Below are positions 1-8,690 of a DNA stretch of 21,439 bases, one piece after another. The translations under genes were made by a program, and so were the position numbers. Source of the stretch: Prevotella sp. CAG:485. Its GTDB lineage: Bacteria > Bacteroidota > Bacteroidia > Bacteroidales > Muribaculaceae. Position 1 is the first letter of the stretch. Each line of letters begins with the position of its first letter. The DNA lies in NCBI GenBank assembly GCA_000437495.1, contig FR897877.1, positions 1 to 21,439 on the forward strand, in the 5' to 3' direction. The notes under the pieces were generated by a model, which saw nothing but the letters and a program-made list of their open reading frames with translations, made no database searches and was not told the DNA's origin.

Positions 1-166
1 AACATTTTTTGTTGAATGGGGTCTAAGACAAGGCTTCATCTCACTTACAGCTTACATAACACAAATACTTTTGGCTTGGTTGACCGCCCGGATGATTTTA
101 ACACAATTTCTGATTCTGATTCACGCACCATTTCGCGCTCCATTTTTATGCTTCAAATAAATTTAG

Positions 167-174
167 TAATTTTG
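167..174 (+). promoter_or_regulatory. Putative Bacteroidetes -7 promoter element for tamB
   Basis: The octamer TAATTTTG matches the Bacteroidetes sigma-factor -7 consensus TAnnTTTG. A TTTT run sits 19 nt upstream where a TTTG -33 box is expected, so the -33 match is only partial. The element ends 9 nt before the ATG at 184, so the transcript would have a very short leader. This supports 184 as the tamB start rather than the in-frame starts further upstream, which would lie before or within the promoter. Confidence 0.5.
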
Positions 175-183
175 TCGGTTAGA

Positions 184-3100
184 ATGAGGAATCTTTACCG
201 AGTATTTCGCAGCATTATCATGACGGCGGTCATCACGGTCGTCGGGCTTATAATCTTGTTATACATAGGCTTGTCGCTGCCATCGGTGCAAAATGTCATT
301 CGCTTGCGCGCTGAAAAGGAGCTAAGCCAGTTTCTCGGCTCCAAGGTTGAGATTGGCGAAGTACAGGTTATCCCGTTCAATCAGGCTGAGATAAAGGATT
401 TGGTGGTATATGACCGCCAATCGCGCAAAGCTCTTCAGGTAAGTCGCGTGGGAGCCGGCATAGCTCTCTGGCGACTTTTATGGAACGAAGACCTGGTGTT
501 TACCCACGCTGAGATAGTGGGTCTTCGGGCACAGATTATTCAGGACCGTGCCGGAGAGCCGCTGAACATTCAGTTTATCATTGACGCTTTCAAGCCTAAG
601 GAGCCGGGGAAGCCGCCCACAAAGTTCGATTTCCGCATTCGCCATGTCGTGATACGCGAATCGGCTGCCACGTTCAACAGGCTATGGAAAGCCCGCGGAC
701 CGGCCGGCAAAATTGATTTCAACCATTTGGCAATACACGACTTAGCCGCCGATGTATCGTTGCCGAGAATGAAGAACGATGACTTCACCATTGACTTGCG
801 CCGTCTGCGTTTCAAGGAAAGCAGCGGCTTCGCTCTCGATAAGCTGCAATGTCAGGTGCATCTCACTCCCTCACTCTTAGAGGTCAAAGGGTTGGTGTTG
901 AACTTGCCGCATACTTCCATTCAGCCCGGCGATATAACGGTTGAATCCACCGCCGGAAAGTGGCAGTTCCTGTCATCCATTGAGTCAGGGCATCACCGTT
1001 TCACGTTGGAAGACGCCGAAATATGTCCTGCGGATATGGCGGCTTTCCTGCCTGAGTTAAAGAAATTCAACCACGTTTACGCCGTAAATCTGGATGTGGC
1101 GGGTAATTTCAATGACGTGCAGATTGCACAGTTCACTCTTAACAATCCGTCGCGCAGTCTGTCGCTGAATCTGAAAGGGGATGCGAGCAATCTGGGCAAC
1201 CCTGACAAATTGAAAATCAACTTGAGCAAATTGCGCCTCCTGCTCAATGGTGCTGAAACGGCTAATCTTGTAGAGGCTCTGACCAAAACATCCCCTCAGG
1301 TAGCTCAGATTCTGAAAAGGCTTGACCGCATAGACTTATCGGCTAAAGCGCAATGCTCTTTGACGTCGGTGAAAAGCGACTTCAAACTGATTTCTGCACT
1401 GGGGAATATCGACGGCAATGTGGCTCTCAACTATAAGAATGCCAGGAATCTCAGCCTGCAAGCCACAGTCAATACGCCGGGATTTAATGTGGGTCAGCTG
1501 TTGGCTCAGGCAGACTTGGGCTCGGTGGCTATCGACGCGGAATGTGATATAAGCCTCAGCAACGGTTATCTCGGTGGCACGCTCAGCGCCGATGTGCCTT
1601 TCATTGACTACAAAGGCAAGCGTTGGCAGAACATTGTGGCTGACGTTACCCGCAATCATGCTTTGACGGACTTGGCCGTTACGATAGATGACGCTGACGC
1701 AAGGCTGCAGATTGACGGAACGGGAAGTTATGCCACAGGTATAGGAGCGTTGAATCTTACCGCTGCTGTTGAGCATCTTAACTTGGGAGCCATATCATTC
1801 CACACTCCGTTAGGCAATTCGCAGCTGAGAGGCAATCTCGATGTCGATGTCAAGGGTAACAATATCCGCGACCTTGACGGTGAAGTGTCGCTCACTGATT
1901 TCCATATTCTATACCCCGGTAAGAAGGCTTTCGACCTTGATTTCCTTGAGCTTAGAAGCTTCATTGAGGCTAACGGAATACGCACTGCTCTTATCCGCTC
2001 ACCTTACATCAACGGCACGCTCCAAGGTCATTTCTCATTTGCCCGAATGCCCTTCGTGGTTACCAATATTTTGGCTCCTGCGTGTCCTTCGTTCATAGCG
2101 CAGAAGCCGATAGCCCCTGATAATGAATTTGCTGATTTGCGACTCTCCATATCTAACACGGAAGACTTACAGGAGTATTTCAATCTCCCCGTCAAAGTAC
2201 TTGAGGATGTAAGCATCACGGGTAATTACAATGAGAGCAAAGGCTCTCTGAAAGCCACGGTTGATGTGCCGTATCTGTTGCAGGGGCGCGATAAGCTGAT
2301 ACGCGACACGCGTCTGTCGCTTAACGCCGACCGCGAAACGGCCAAGTATAATTTATCGGCAACCACCACAATGCCGGCCAAGAGCAATGAGGTGACGTTG
2401 CGGTTAGGTGTAAATGCTTTCAATGACTCTGTCTCCTCGGAGTTGGGCTGGAAAGTGCATCGCGACAAATCTTTCGGCGGCGACATACGTCTTGTTTCGC
2501 TGCTTAAGCGAAATCCCATCAACAATAATCCCGACATCGACGTAAGGGTATTGCCGTCAACCTTCGACATCAACGACACTACATGGCATATCTCTCCGGC
2601 ATCCATCCATTACTCAGACCGTTATCTCACGGTGAATGGCGTCCGTGTCTCCAGCGATGACCAATATGCCACCATTCAGGGCAGAGCTTCGGCATTGCCC
2701 ACCGACTCGCTCAATATATCCCTGCGCGACATTGACCTCGATTACGTCTTTGCAAGCCTGGGAATAAACTATGTAACTTTCGGAGGTCTGGCATCGGGCA
2801 AAATCACCGGCAAACAACTTTTCTCGAGTTCACCGATAGCCTACACTAACTCGCTGTTTGTCAAGGGTCTCACCTACAACGGCGGTCTGTTGGGCGATGC
2901 TTTGCTCAGCAGTAAATATGATGCTGCCAACGCTATGGTTTCCATTGGTGCCAATATCACGGAGAACAACAAATTCGTGGCCGATGTGGAGGGCGGCATC
3001 TGGGTGAAGCGCGATTCGCTGAGCTTCGGCATAAACGCCGACAAGGTCAACATCCGGTTCATGCAACCCTTTATGATGGCTTTCGCCAACAAGGTGGAAG

Positions 3101-4719
3101 GCAGGGCAAGCGGTTATGCGTTGCTCTATGGCACGTTCCACGACATTGACCTGCGTGGCAAACTCTTTGCCGACACCATAGCTCTAGGACTCGATTTCAC
3201 CAACACCACCTACTACGGTTCTGACTCTGTGTTTATCCATCCGGGCCATATTCAGATTCCTTCGTTCCGGCTCTACGACAAGGAGGGTCATTCTGCTAAT
3301 GTTACAGGCTGGGTAAAGCACCGTTATTTCCACGAACCGAGTTTCAACTTCAACATCACCAATGCCCGCTCGCTGTTGTGCTATGACACCAATTCGCAGC
3401 TGAATCCCATCTGGTATGGCCGCATCTACGGCAATGGCGGCGCAAGCATCAACGGACGTCCGGGAATTGTCAATATGCTGGTTGATATGCAGACTGCTCC
3501 CGGCTCGGTGTTTACGTTTGTGCTGAGCGACACGCAGGAAGCCGGTGAATATAACTTCCTGACGTTCACCGACAAACGCAAGGAGGCTTTAGCAGCAACG
3601 GAAGCCGATACCATACCGGCCATCAGGCGCAAATACATGAAATTGGACGGCACAAACACCGACTCTCCGTCTGCTTATATTCTCGACCTGAGGGCAAGCG
3701 TTACACCGCAGGCCGAGATGATTCTGGTTATGGACCCGGTGGCAGGCGACAAAATCAAAGCATACGGCACAGGCAATCTGCAGATGGGTTACTCCTCGCT
3801 CGACGACAAACTGACGATGTATGGCCGCTATACACTCGACCGCGGAACATATAATTTCAGTCTGCAAGACCTCATACTGAAGACCTTCACCATCCGGCCT
3901 GGCTCTTCCATATCCTTCAACGGCGACCCCTATCAGGCTCAGCTGAATATAGATGCGCTGTATCGGGTCAACACCAACCTTACGGACCTTGACCCGTCGT
4001 TTGCCACCGACCGCGACCTGAACCGAACAAATATACCCGTTGATGCCGTTTTAAAAGCACAGGGTGAGATGACTCAGCCGGATATCAGTTTCGACATTGA
4101 GCTGCCAAGTGTAAATGAAGATGTAGAGCGTAAGGTGAAATCTATTATCAGCACCGAAGACATGATGAGCCGTCAGATTATCTATCTGCTGGCCCTGAAC
4201 CGCTTTTACACTCCGGAGTATATGGGGGCTCAAAATAGTGGCAATGAGTTTGCGTCAATAGGTTTCTCCACGCTGAGCAGCCACCTTACCAACATTCTCG
4301 GTCTGCTCACTCCCAACTGGAGCTTCGCGCCGAATGTACGTACTGACCAGGGCGATTTCTCCGACCTTGCCGTGGACTTGGCGCTCTCATCGCGTCTTTT
4401 CAACAACAGGCTCTTGTTGAACGGAAACTTCGGATATCGCGACAAGACTTCCTCATCCACCACATTTATAGGAGATTTCGACCTTGAGTACCTGCTCAAC
4501 CGCAGCGGAAGTCTGCGCCTGAAAGCCTACAACCATTTCAACGACCAGAACTATTACCTTAAATCTGCTCTTACCACTCAGGGCCTCGGTGTGATATACA
4601 AACATGATTTCGACCGCTGGTTCTCCTTCCTGCGTCCCAAACGCCGAAAGATTAAGATGCTTCACACCGTTCCCGCCTCCTCCACTGAGAAGCCGGATAC
4701 CCTGCTCAAATTCAAATAA
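184..4719 (+). CDS. tamB: TamB-like inner-membrane-anchored envelope protein (translocation/assembly module, DUF490 C-terminus)
   Basis: This encodes about 1511 residues. A hydrophobic segment near residues 10-30 is followed by a very long, beta-rich, low-cysteine region with repeated short strands and N/D-rich turns, typical of the AsmA/TamB bridge-like family. The last 350 residues or so look like the TamB (DUF490) domain: a stretch beginning near GDKIKAYGTGNLQM, the strand pattern TMYGRYTLDRGTYNF, and a YLLALNRFYTPEYM segment near the end. TamB-type proteins span the periplasm and are implicated in phospholipid transport to, and protein assembly in, the outer membrane. I chose ATG 184 because it directly precedes the membrane anchor and follows a promoter-like element; the open frame extends upstream to position 16, but that extension has no recognisable character. 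No TamA/BamA-type partner lies in the window. The length is in the usual range for Bacteroidales, which have long TamB proteins. Confidence 0.9.
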   Translation: MRNLYRVFRSIIMTAVITVVGLIILLYIGLSLPSVQNVIRLRAEKELSQFLGSKVEIGEVQVIPFNQAEIKDLVVYDRQSRKALQVSRVGAGIALWRLLWNEDLVFTHAEIVGLRAQIIQDRAGEPLNIQFIIDAFKPKEPGKPPTKFDFRIRHVVIRESAATFNRLWKARGPAGKIDFNHLAIHDLAADVSLPRMKNDDFTIDLRRLRFKESSGFALDKLQCQVHLTPSLLEVKGLVLNLPHTSIQPGDITVESTAGKWQFLSSIESGHHRFTLEDAEICPADMAAFLPELKKFNHVYAVNLDVAGNFNDVQIAQFTLNNPSRSLSLNLKGDASNLGNPDKLKINLSKLRLLLNGAETANLVEALTKTSPQVAQILKRLDRIDLSAKAQCSLTSVKSDFKLISALGNIDGNVALNYKNARNLSLQATVNTPGFNVGQLLAQADLGSVAIDAECDISLSNGYLGGTLSADVPFIDYKGKRWQNIVADVTRNHALTDLAVTIDDADARLQIDGTGSYATGIGALNLTAAVEHLNLGAISFHTPLGNSQLRGNLDVDVKGNNIRDLDGEVSLTDFHILYPGKKAFDLDFLELRSFIEANGIRTALIRSPYINGTLQGHFSFARMPFVVTNILAPACPSFIAQKPIAPDNEFADLRLSISNTEDLQEYFNLPVKVLEDVSITGNYNESKGSLKATVDVPYLLQGRDKLIRDTRLSLNADRETAKYNLSATTTMPAKSNEVTLRLGVNAFNDSVSSELGWKVHRDKSFGGDIRLVSLLKRNPINNNPDIDVRVLPSTFDINDTTWHISPASIHYSDRYLTVNGVRVSSDDQYATIQGRASALPTDSLNISLRDIDLDYVFASLGINYVTFGGLASGKITGKQLFSSSPIAYTNSLFVKGLTYNGGLLGDALLSSKYDAANAMVSIGANITENNKFVADVEGGIWVKRDSLSFGINADKVNIRFMQPFMMAFANKVEGRASGYALLYGTFHDIDLRGKLFADTIALGLDFTNTTYYGSDSVFIHPGHIQIPSFRLYDKEGHSANVTGWVKHRYFHEPSFNFNITNARSLLCYDTNSQLNPIWYGRIYGNGGASINGRPGIVNMLVDMQTAPGSVFTFVLSDTQEAGEYNFLTFTDKRKEALAATEADTIPAIRRKYMKLDGTNTDSPSAYILDLRASVTPQAEMILVMDPVAGDKIKAYGTGNLQMGYSSLDDKLTMYGRYTLDRGTYNFSLQDLILKTFTIRPGSSISFNGDPYQAQLNIDALYRVNTNLTDLDPSFATDRDLNRTNIPVDAVLKAQGEMTQPDISFDIELPSVNEDVERKVKSIISTEDMMSRQIIYLLALNRFYTPEYMGAQNSGNEFASIGFSTLSSHLTNILGLLTPNWSFAPNVRTDQGDFSDLAVDLALSSRLFNNRLLLNGNFGYRDKTSSSTTFIGDFDLEYLLNRSGSLRLKAYNHFNDQNYYLKSALTTQGLGVIYKHDFDRWFSFLRPKRRKIKMLHTVPASSTEKPDTLLKFK

Positions 4720-4772
4720 AGACACGCATATACAAAGACACACAATACTCAAATATAAAGACACACAATACT
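4718..4772 (+). repeat. Short tandem repeats between tamB and the amylase gene
   Basis: The 16-mer AAAGACACACAATACT occurs perfectly at 4734-4749 and 4757-4772, a period of 23 nt. A degenerate copy, AAAGACACGCATA, begins at 4718 within the tamB stop codon. Together they fill almost the whole 66-nt intergenic region. No TAnnTTTG promoter and no hairpin terminator is visible here, so read-through from tamB into the amylase gene is plausible. Confidence 0.85.
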
Positions 4773-4785
4773 TAAAAACACAGAT

Positions 4786-6216
4786 ATGAAAAAGATTGCA
4801 TTAATTGTTGCTGTGCTGTTGCTTGGCCTCCCGTTGGCTGCCAAAGACCGCACGCATCACAACCCCAAAGCCACCAATGAAGATGTCATTCTTCATGCCT
4901 GGTCATGGAACCTCGACACAATAGCCAAGCATCTGAAAGTAATTGCCGATGCAGGCTACACAATCATTCAGACGTCGCCGGTACAGCCGCACTACAATCC
5001 CACAGGGGTCAACAAAAAGCTCTTCGATCCCACCGAACAAGAGGGCAACTGGTATTACTATTACCAGCCCACAGCCTGGAAGGTTGGCAACGCCTCAATA
5101 GGTTCAAAAGCTGATATGGCTGCTCTCATCGACAGCGCCAACAAATATAATGTCCGCATCATTGTCGACGTTCTGCCCAACCACACAGCCTTCGATGTTG
5201 ATGCCGTTGAGGAGGATTTCTTCAAAGCCGTGGGCGGCCGCAACAAAATGTACCATTCAAAGGGTCTTACTCCCATCACCGATTACAACGACCGTTATCA
5301 ATGCACTCTGGAAGGCACAGGTGGTCTCCCCGACGTCAACACCGAGAATCCCGACTTCCAGAAATATTATATGCAGTTCGTCAACGAACTGCTGAAGATG
5401 GGTGTTCGCGGTTTCCGCTATGACACCGCCAAGCATATCGGCGTTCATTCTGACCCTGTCGATACGGAGTCAGGTGTCAAGGTAAATGATTTCTGGGATG
5501 TTGCCACAGGTCTCAAATCTGTTAAGGGCGTAAAACTCGCCGTGCCTTACGACTCTCTGTTCGTCTATGGCGAGATTCTGCAGGACCGCAATGTGCCGGA
5601 GGCTGAATATGCCGCCTATATGGGTCAGACCGCCAGCGGCTATGGCCATAAACTGCGCGAGGCTCTGGAAAAACACAGTGCCAAGGGCATCGACCTCATT
5701 AACTGGGACAGCGAAATGGCTCCTGAATATCTCACCACATGGGTAGAGAGCCACGACACTTATGCCAACGCTCACGAGAGCGCCGGTATCTCCGATGACC
5801 TCATTCGCGCTGCTTTCGTCTTCCTCACCGCCCGTCAAAACGGCGTTCCTTTGTTCTTCAGCCGTCCCGCCGGACGCTCTGCCGAGAAGGTCTGGGGAAA
5901 CAATGAGATGGGCGCTTCGGGCAACGATGCCTATTTCCACCCCGAAATTAAGGCCGCCAACAACTTCCGCAAGCAGATGAAGGGTCAGACTGAAGATATT
6001 CAGCAGAATGAAGAAGGCACAATCCTCCTCGTTAACCGCGGCAAGAAAGGTGCTGCCATTGTCAACATAGGCAAGTTCGCCGATTTCGTTGACCTGCCCA
6101 CAGCACTTCCCGCCGGCACTTATCATGACAAGGTTTACAATCAGCCTTTCACAGTTCGCAACGGCCGACTCAAAGGCATCGCCTCGGCTCAGCGCACATA
6201 CATCATCACCAAATAA
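4786..6216 (+). CDS. Secreted alpha-amylase, glycoside hydrolase family 13
   Basis: This 476-residue protein hydrolyses alpha-1,4-glucans such as starch or glycogen. The N-terminus is a signal peptide (KKIALIVAVLLLGLPLAA) without a lipobox, so the product should reach the periplasm or beyond. All four classical GH13 regions are present: region I DVLPNH (128-133), region V-like LPDVN (181-185), region II GFRYDTAKH (209-217, nucleophile Asp213), region III GEIL (262-265, acid/base Glu263) and region IV ESHD (321-324, stabiliser Asp324). A small beta-sandwich C domain follows from about residue 395. The protein is compact compared with multi-domain amylases and has no carbohydrate-binding module and no sorting domain. 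There is no susC/susD pair beside it, so it is not in a typical Sus-like locus. The ATG is preceded by ACACAGAT rather than a Shine-Dalgarno sequence. Confidence 0.93.
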   Translation: MKKIALIVAVLLLGLPLAAKDRTHHNPKATNEDVILHAWSWNLDTIAKHLKVIADAGYTIIQTSPVQPHYNPTGVNKKLFDPTEQEGNWYYYYQPTAWKVGNASIGSKADMAALIDSANKYNVRIIVDVLPNHTAFDVDAVEEDFFKAVGGRNKMYHSKGLTPITDYNDRYQCTLEGTGGLPDVNTENPDFQKYYMQFVNELLKMGVRGFRYDTAKHIGVHSDPVDTESGVKVNDFWDVATGLKSVKGVKLAVPYDSLFVYGEILQDRNVPEAEYAAYMGQTASGYGHKLREALEKHSAKGIDLINWDSEMAPEYLTTWVESHDTYANAHESAGISDDLIRAAFVFLTARQNGVPLFFSRPAGRSAEKVWGNNEMGASGNDAYFHPEIKAANNFRKQMKGQTEDIQQNEEGTILLVNRGKKGAAIVNIGKFADFVDLPTALPAGTYHDKVYNQPFTVRNGRLKGIASAQRTYIITK

Positions 6217-6232
6217 CCCAATACCTCTTACT

Positions 6233-6272
6233 AAAAAAGTCCGCCTCCGGGTTTCCGGGGACGGACTTTTTT
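6233..6272. terminator. Bidirectional intrinsic terminator between convergent genes
   Basis: The arms at 6239-6250 and 6255-6266 form a 12-bp GC-rich stem with one C-A mismatch, one G-U wobble and a GTTT loop. Six A residues (6233-6238) precede it and six T residues (6267-6272) follow it, so it would work as a rho-independent terminator on both strands, for the amylase gene and for the convergent gene ending at 6287. Confidence 0.9.
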
Positions 6273-6286
6273 ATGAGGGATGTGAA

Positions 6287-8347
6287 TTATCGAACCATAA
6301 TTTTGGCCACCTTATTACCGCTCTTCACAATGTAGAGACCGGCAGGCATTGCAATGACGCCGCCATTGCCGCCATATACTTTCTGTCCGTTCATGTTGAA
6401 AATCTCAACAGCCAAACCGGTGCTTACGGTTATCACGCCATTGCCACCCTGAATCTCAACCTCCTGCTTGTCTGTCAGAATGCCGTCAACGCCAACAGAG
6501 ACGTTTGTGTTGGTCATGTTGTTGAGAGCGTGGAACGAAGGCTCAAGTCCTGACTCAGGCTTATACACAGTCTTCACATACACTGCAAAGGCATCCTGCT
6601 TAGGATTGATTGCCTTCTGGCTGCCGAACAACGGTTTAGTGTTGTTGTTGGTAATGTCGGAGGTTTTCACCGGAATGACGAAGTTGGTCGATTCACCGGC
6701 AGCGGGAGCGGCTAACTCGCCTACCTTATTGGCTTTCTTAACGCCGTTTTCAGCATCGTAGTTGCCACCTAAGCCCAAAACCGGATTTCTGATTTTGTCA
6801 ACTTTGGTGTGATGAACATAAACCTCGTAATGGTCCACATTCTCCAGACTGCGCTGGCTGGGAAGGATAGCGCCATATACATAGAAATTATTATCATCTA
6901 CAGCCGCAATACCCTTATGAGCATGTTCCTGGTCAGCAATATCTGAATGGTCTATGATGGTAACATCGTGAGTTACATCCTCTTCCTCGCCATCAATAGT
7001 TATCTTGGTGCCGTCGATGAAGGGAGTGTGAACAACGCCGATGCCCTTTTTATTGGCCACAGTGGTAAAGGGGTTGAAGTTGAACGTGAGCTTGGCTGAA
7101 CGCTTTGTCTGAAGCTCGCCGCCGGTTACAGAAGGATGCCATTTGTTAGCGCCCGAGTGATATGCCTGTCCCGGAGTACCCTCTATGGTGCCTTTCACCA
7201 CTCGGCCTCTCTGGCTTTCCACTGCACCCCAGCCTATGAGAGGGTATTTTTTGGCCGCACAGATGTTGTAAGGAACAATGGTGAGATCGCCCAACAAGCC
7301 GGTGAGACTGTTATAAAGCGACAGGTTAATGCCAATCTGCTGGTAATTTTCAATCTCAAAAGTGCCGTCTTCCAGATTGTATGTGCCGCGCAGGGGCGAA
7401 AGTTCGGTTACCGGAGCCTTATAGGTGTTAACAGTAACGTTACCGGCCGTGTCGGTGGTCTCTTCAGTGAATTCCTTGATACTGCTGGAAATGCCATAAC
7501 CGGCATTCGCAAAGTTGATGATTTTGAAGCTCTTGTTGGCAGCGTCGAGGGTCATATTCACCGGATAACTGCGTTGCATGGAGGTGTTTGCCACATCATA
7601 CACATCGTTAGCCATAGCATTCGACACATACGTTGACAGAGTGTATTCCTCCAGTATTGCCAGCTTGCGGAGATTCGTGCCCGCAGCATCGTCAGCAATG
7701 TTCAGCTGAACGGCACCAATTAAAAATTCAGCATCTTTGGCTATTGCTTCTATAATAGCCTGAGTGATGGCATTGCCGTCAGCCTGTACAAGAGAGCTGA
7801 TAATCTCGTAGACTTTTGCAGCCAACTCTGCCGACAGAATCGTTGAGCGGATGGAGTAGTCGTAACCTCCGGCGTTGTTGGCGTCGAAATCGGTGGATAC
7901 ATTCAGCAGCGCGTTGAGACTCTCTTTCAGACCTAACGTGTCCGGGATGTTGAAGTAGAAGGCACCGAGCTTGGTGTTCACACCCAACACTCTCTTGATG
8001 GTCAGGAATTTACCCTGATATTCGCCTGCAGAGCCGTCAGGTTTGGTAGCTCTGGCCTCAAAGGGACCTTCCTGCAGAGTTCCGTTACCCAGAAGGTAAG
8101 TGAAGGTTACATCGAAGTTTCCGTTGTAGAAACCCTCGATTTTACCGGTGGTTGTGCCGGTTTTCGACAGATTCACGCCGTAGCAGTGCTCATGCAGTGC
8201 TCGTTTGTTGAGGTCGGCCTGACATACTTCTATGGCATGCCCCTCTCCGATAAATTTGTCAAAGGTCTGAAGTGTTTTTGCCTGCAGACTGAAACAAGCC
8301 GAAACCACACCTGAAACAAACAGAATCTTTAAAATTTTCATATTCAT
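6287..8347 (-). CDS. Secreted protein of unknown function with a C-terminal type IX secretion (type A-like) sorting domain
   Basis: This encodes about 686 residues from the ATG at 8347. Starts at 8374 and 8341 are in the same frame; I preferred 8347 because it gives a compact signal peptide (NMKILKILFVSGVVSACFSLQA). The last 64 residues or so match the Por-secretion tail pattern: AVEIFNMNGQKVY, a short glycine-rich turn, then MPAGLYIVKSGNKVAKIMV. Such domains direct export through the type IX system and surface anchoring or release. The middle of the protein is not recognised. It has a beta-rich N-terminal part (about 25-140), a helical alanine-rich part (about 170-250), and further beta-rich segments with many Asn, Asp and Gly. 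There is no catalytic motif I can name. The gene appears monocistronic: an inverted repeat separates it from the upstream same-strand gene, and the terminator at 6233-6272 lies behind it. Confidence 0.8.
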   Translation of the reverse strand: MNMKILKILFVSGVVSACFSLQAKTLQTFDKFIGEGHAIEVCQADLNKRALHEHCYGVNLSKTGTTTGKIEGFYNGNFDVTFTYLLGNGTLQEGPFEARATKPDGSAGEYQGKFLTIKRVLGVNTKLGAFYFNIPDTLGLKESLNALLNVSTDFDANNAGGYDYSIRSTILSAELAAKVYEIISSLVQADGNAITQAIIEAIAKDAEFLIGAVQLNIADDAAGTNLRKLAILEEYTLSTYVSNAMANDVYDVANTSMQRSYPVNMTLDAANKSFKIINFANAGYGISSSIKEFTEETTDTAGNVTVNTYKAPVTELSPLRGTYNLEDGTFEIENYQQIGINLSLYNSLTGLLGDLTIVPYNICAAKKYPLIGWGAVESQRGRVVKGTIEGTPGQAYHSGANKWHPSVTGGELQTKRSAKLTFNFNPFTTVANKKGIGVVHTPFIDGTKITIDGEEEDVTHDVTIIDHSDIADQEHAHKGIAAVDDNNFYVYGAILPSQRSLENVDHYEVYVHHTKVDKIRNPVLGLGGNYDAENGVKKANKVGELAAPAAGESTNFVIPVKTSDITNNNTKPLFGSQKAINPKQDAFAVYVKTVYKPESGLEPSFHALNNMTNTNVSVGVDGILTDKQEVEIQGGNGVITVSTGLAVEIFNMNGQKVYGGNGGVIAMPAGLYIVKSGNKVAKIMVR

Positions 8348-8690
8348 TCTTGTGAGGAAATTTACAGCTTTCATCTAAATTTACAAAAAGCTGTTCTGAA
8401 TTTATGTAAAACTCTCTTTGGCCTACATAATATAACCATAGTCATAATATAAGGCCTTTCGCAGTGTAAAATTATAACATAAAACGGCACAATTTGCTTA
8501 TAGTGTGTTAAACTTTAAGCTTTGTATTGTTAAAATTAATTAAATGCACCATTGACACATATATAATAATTGTCTTGAACAGCAGAAGCAAGGTATATTT
8601 AATAGACTGAGGCTGCGTCAAATTGTCATGACACAGCCTCAGTCTTAAATTGTATAGCATAGAAAGGTTCTCTACAACCTCTATATGGTC
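8348..8690. other. AT-rich intergenic region with no gene seen
   Basis: This 343-nt gap between two minus-strand genes holds no credible open reading frame. It is strongly AT-rich between about 8375 and 8600 and contains the inverted repeat at 8604-8645. I found no exact TAnnTTTG element on the minus strand for the downstream gene. A plus-strand TAAGCTTTG near 8516 has one base too many between its halves. The start of the sorting-domain protein gene could move up to 8374 inside this region. Confidence 0.6.
8604..8645 (-). terminator. Strong inverted repeat, probable terminator of the GH109 operon
   Basis: The arms 8604-8615 and 8634-8645 (AGACTGAGGCTG and its reverse complement) pair perfectly over 12 bp. 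After one C-A mismatch they continue for four more pairs, around an 8-nt loop. The repeat begins 46 nt beyond the stop of the minus-strand GH109 gene. The T tract on the minus strand is weak (ATTAAATATACC), so termination efficiency is uncertain, but no other terminator is visible here. Confidence 0.7.

Noticed and set aside
45..143. Minus-strand 32-codon open frame starting with ATGGAGCGCGAAATG in the region before tamB
   Set aside because: It is short, has no promoter-like element or recognisable product, and could arise by chance; a divergent gene may begin beyond the left edge, but nothing in the window shows it.
16..183. In-frame upstream extension of the tamB reading frame (56 extra residues)
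   Set aside because: The extension has no recognisable character, lies before the membrane anchor and includes the promoter-like TAATTTTG; the ATG at 184 directly precedes the expected N-terminal anchor.
5470..6126. 218-codon minus-strand open frame opposite the amylase gene
   Set aside because: The plus frame encodes all GH13 motifs; the antisense frame has no motif and is a by-product of codon usage.
8182..8203. GCAGTGCTC repeated twice, 11 nt apart, within the sorting-domain protein gene
   Set aside because: It lies inside a coding region (encoding part of ALHEHCYG) and is too short to separate from chance.
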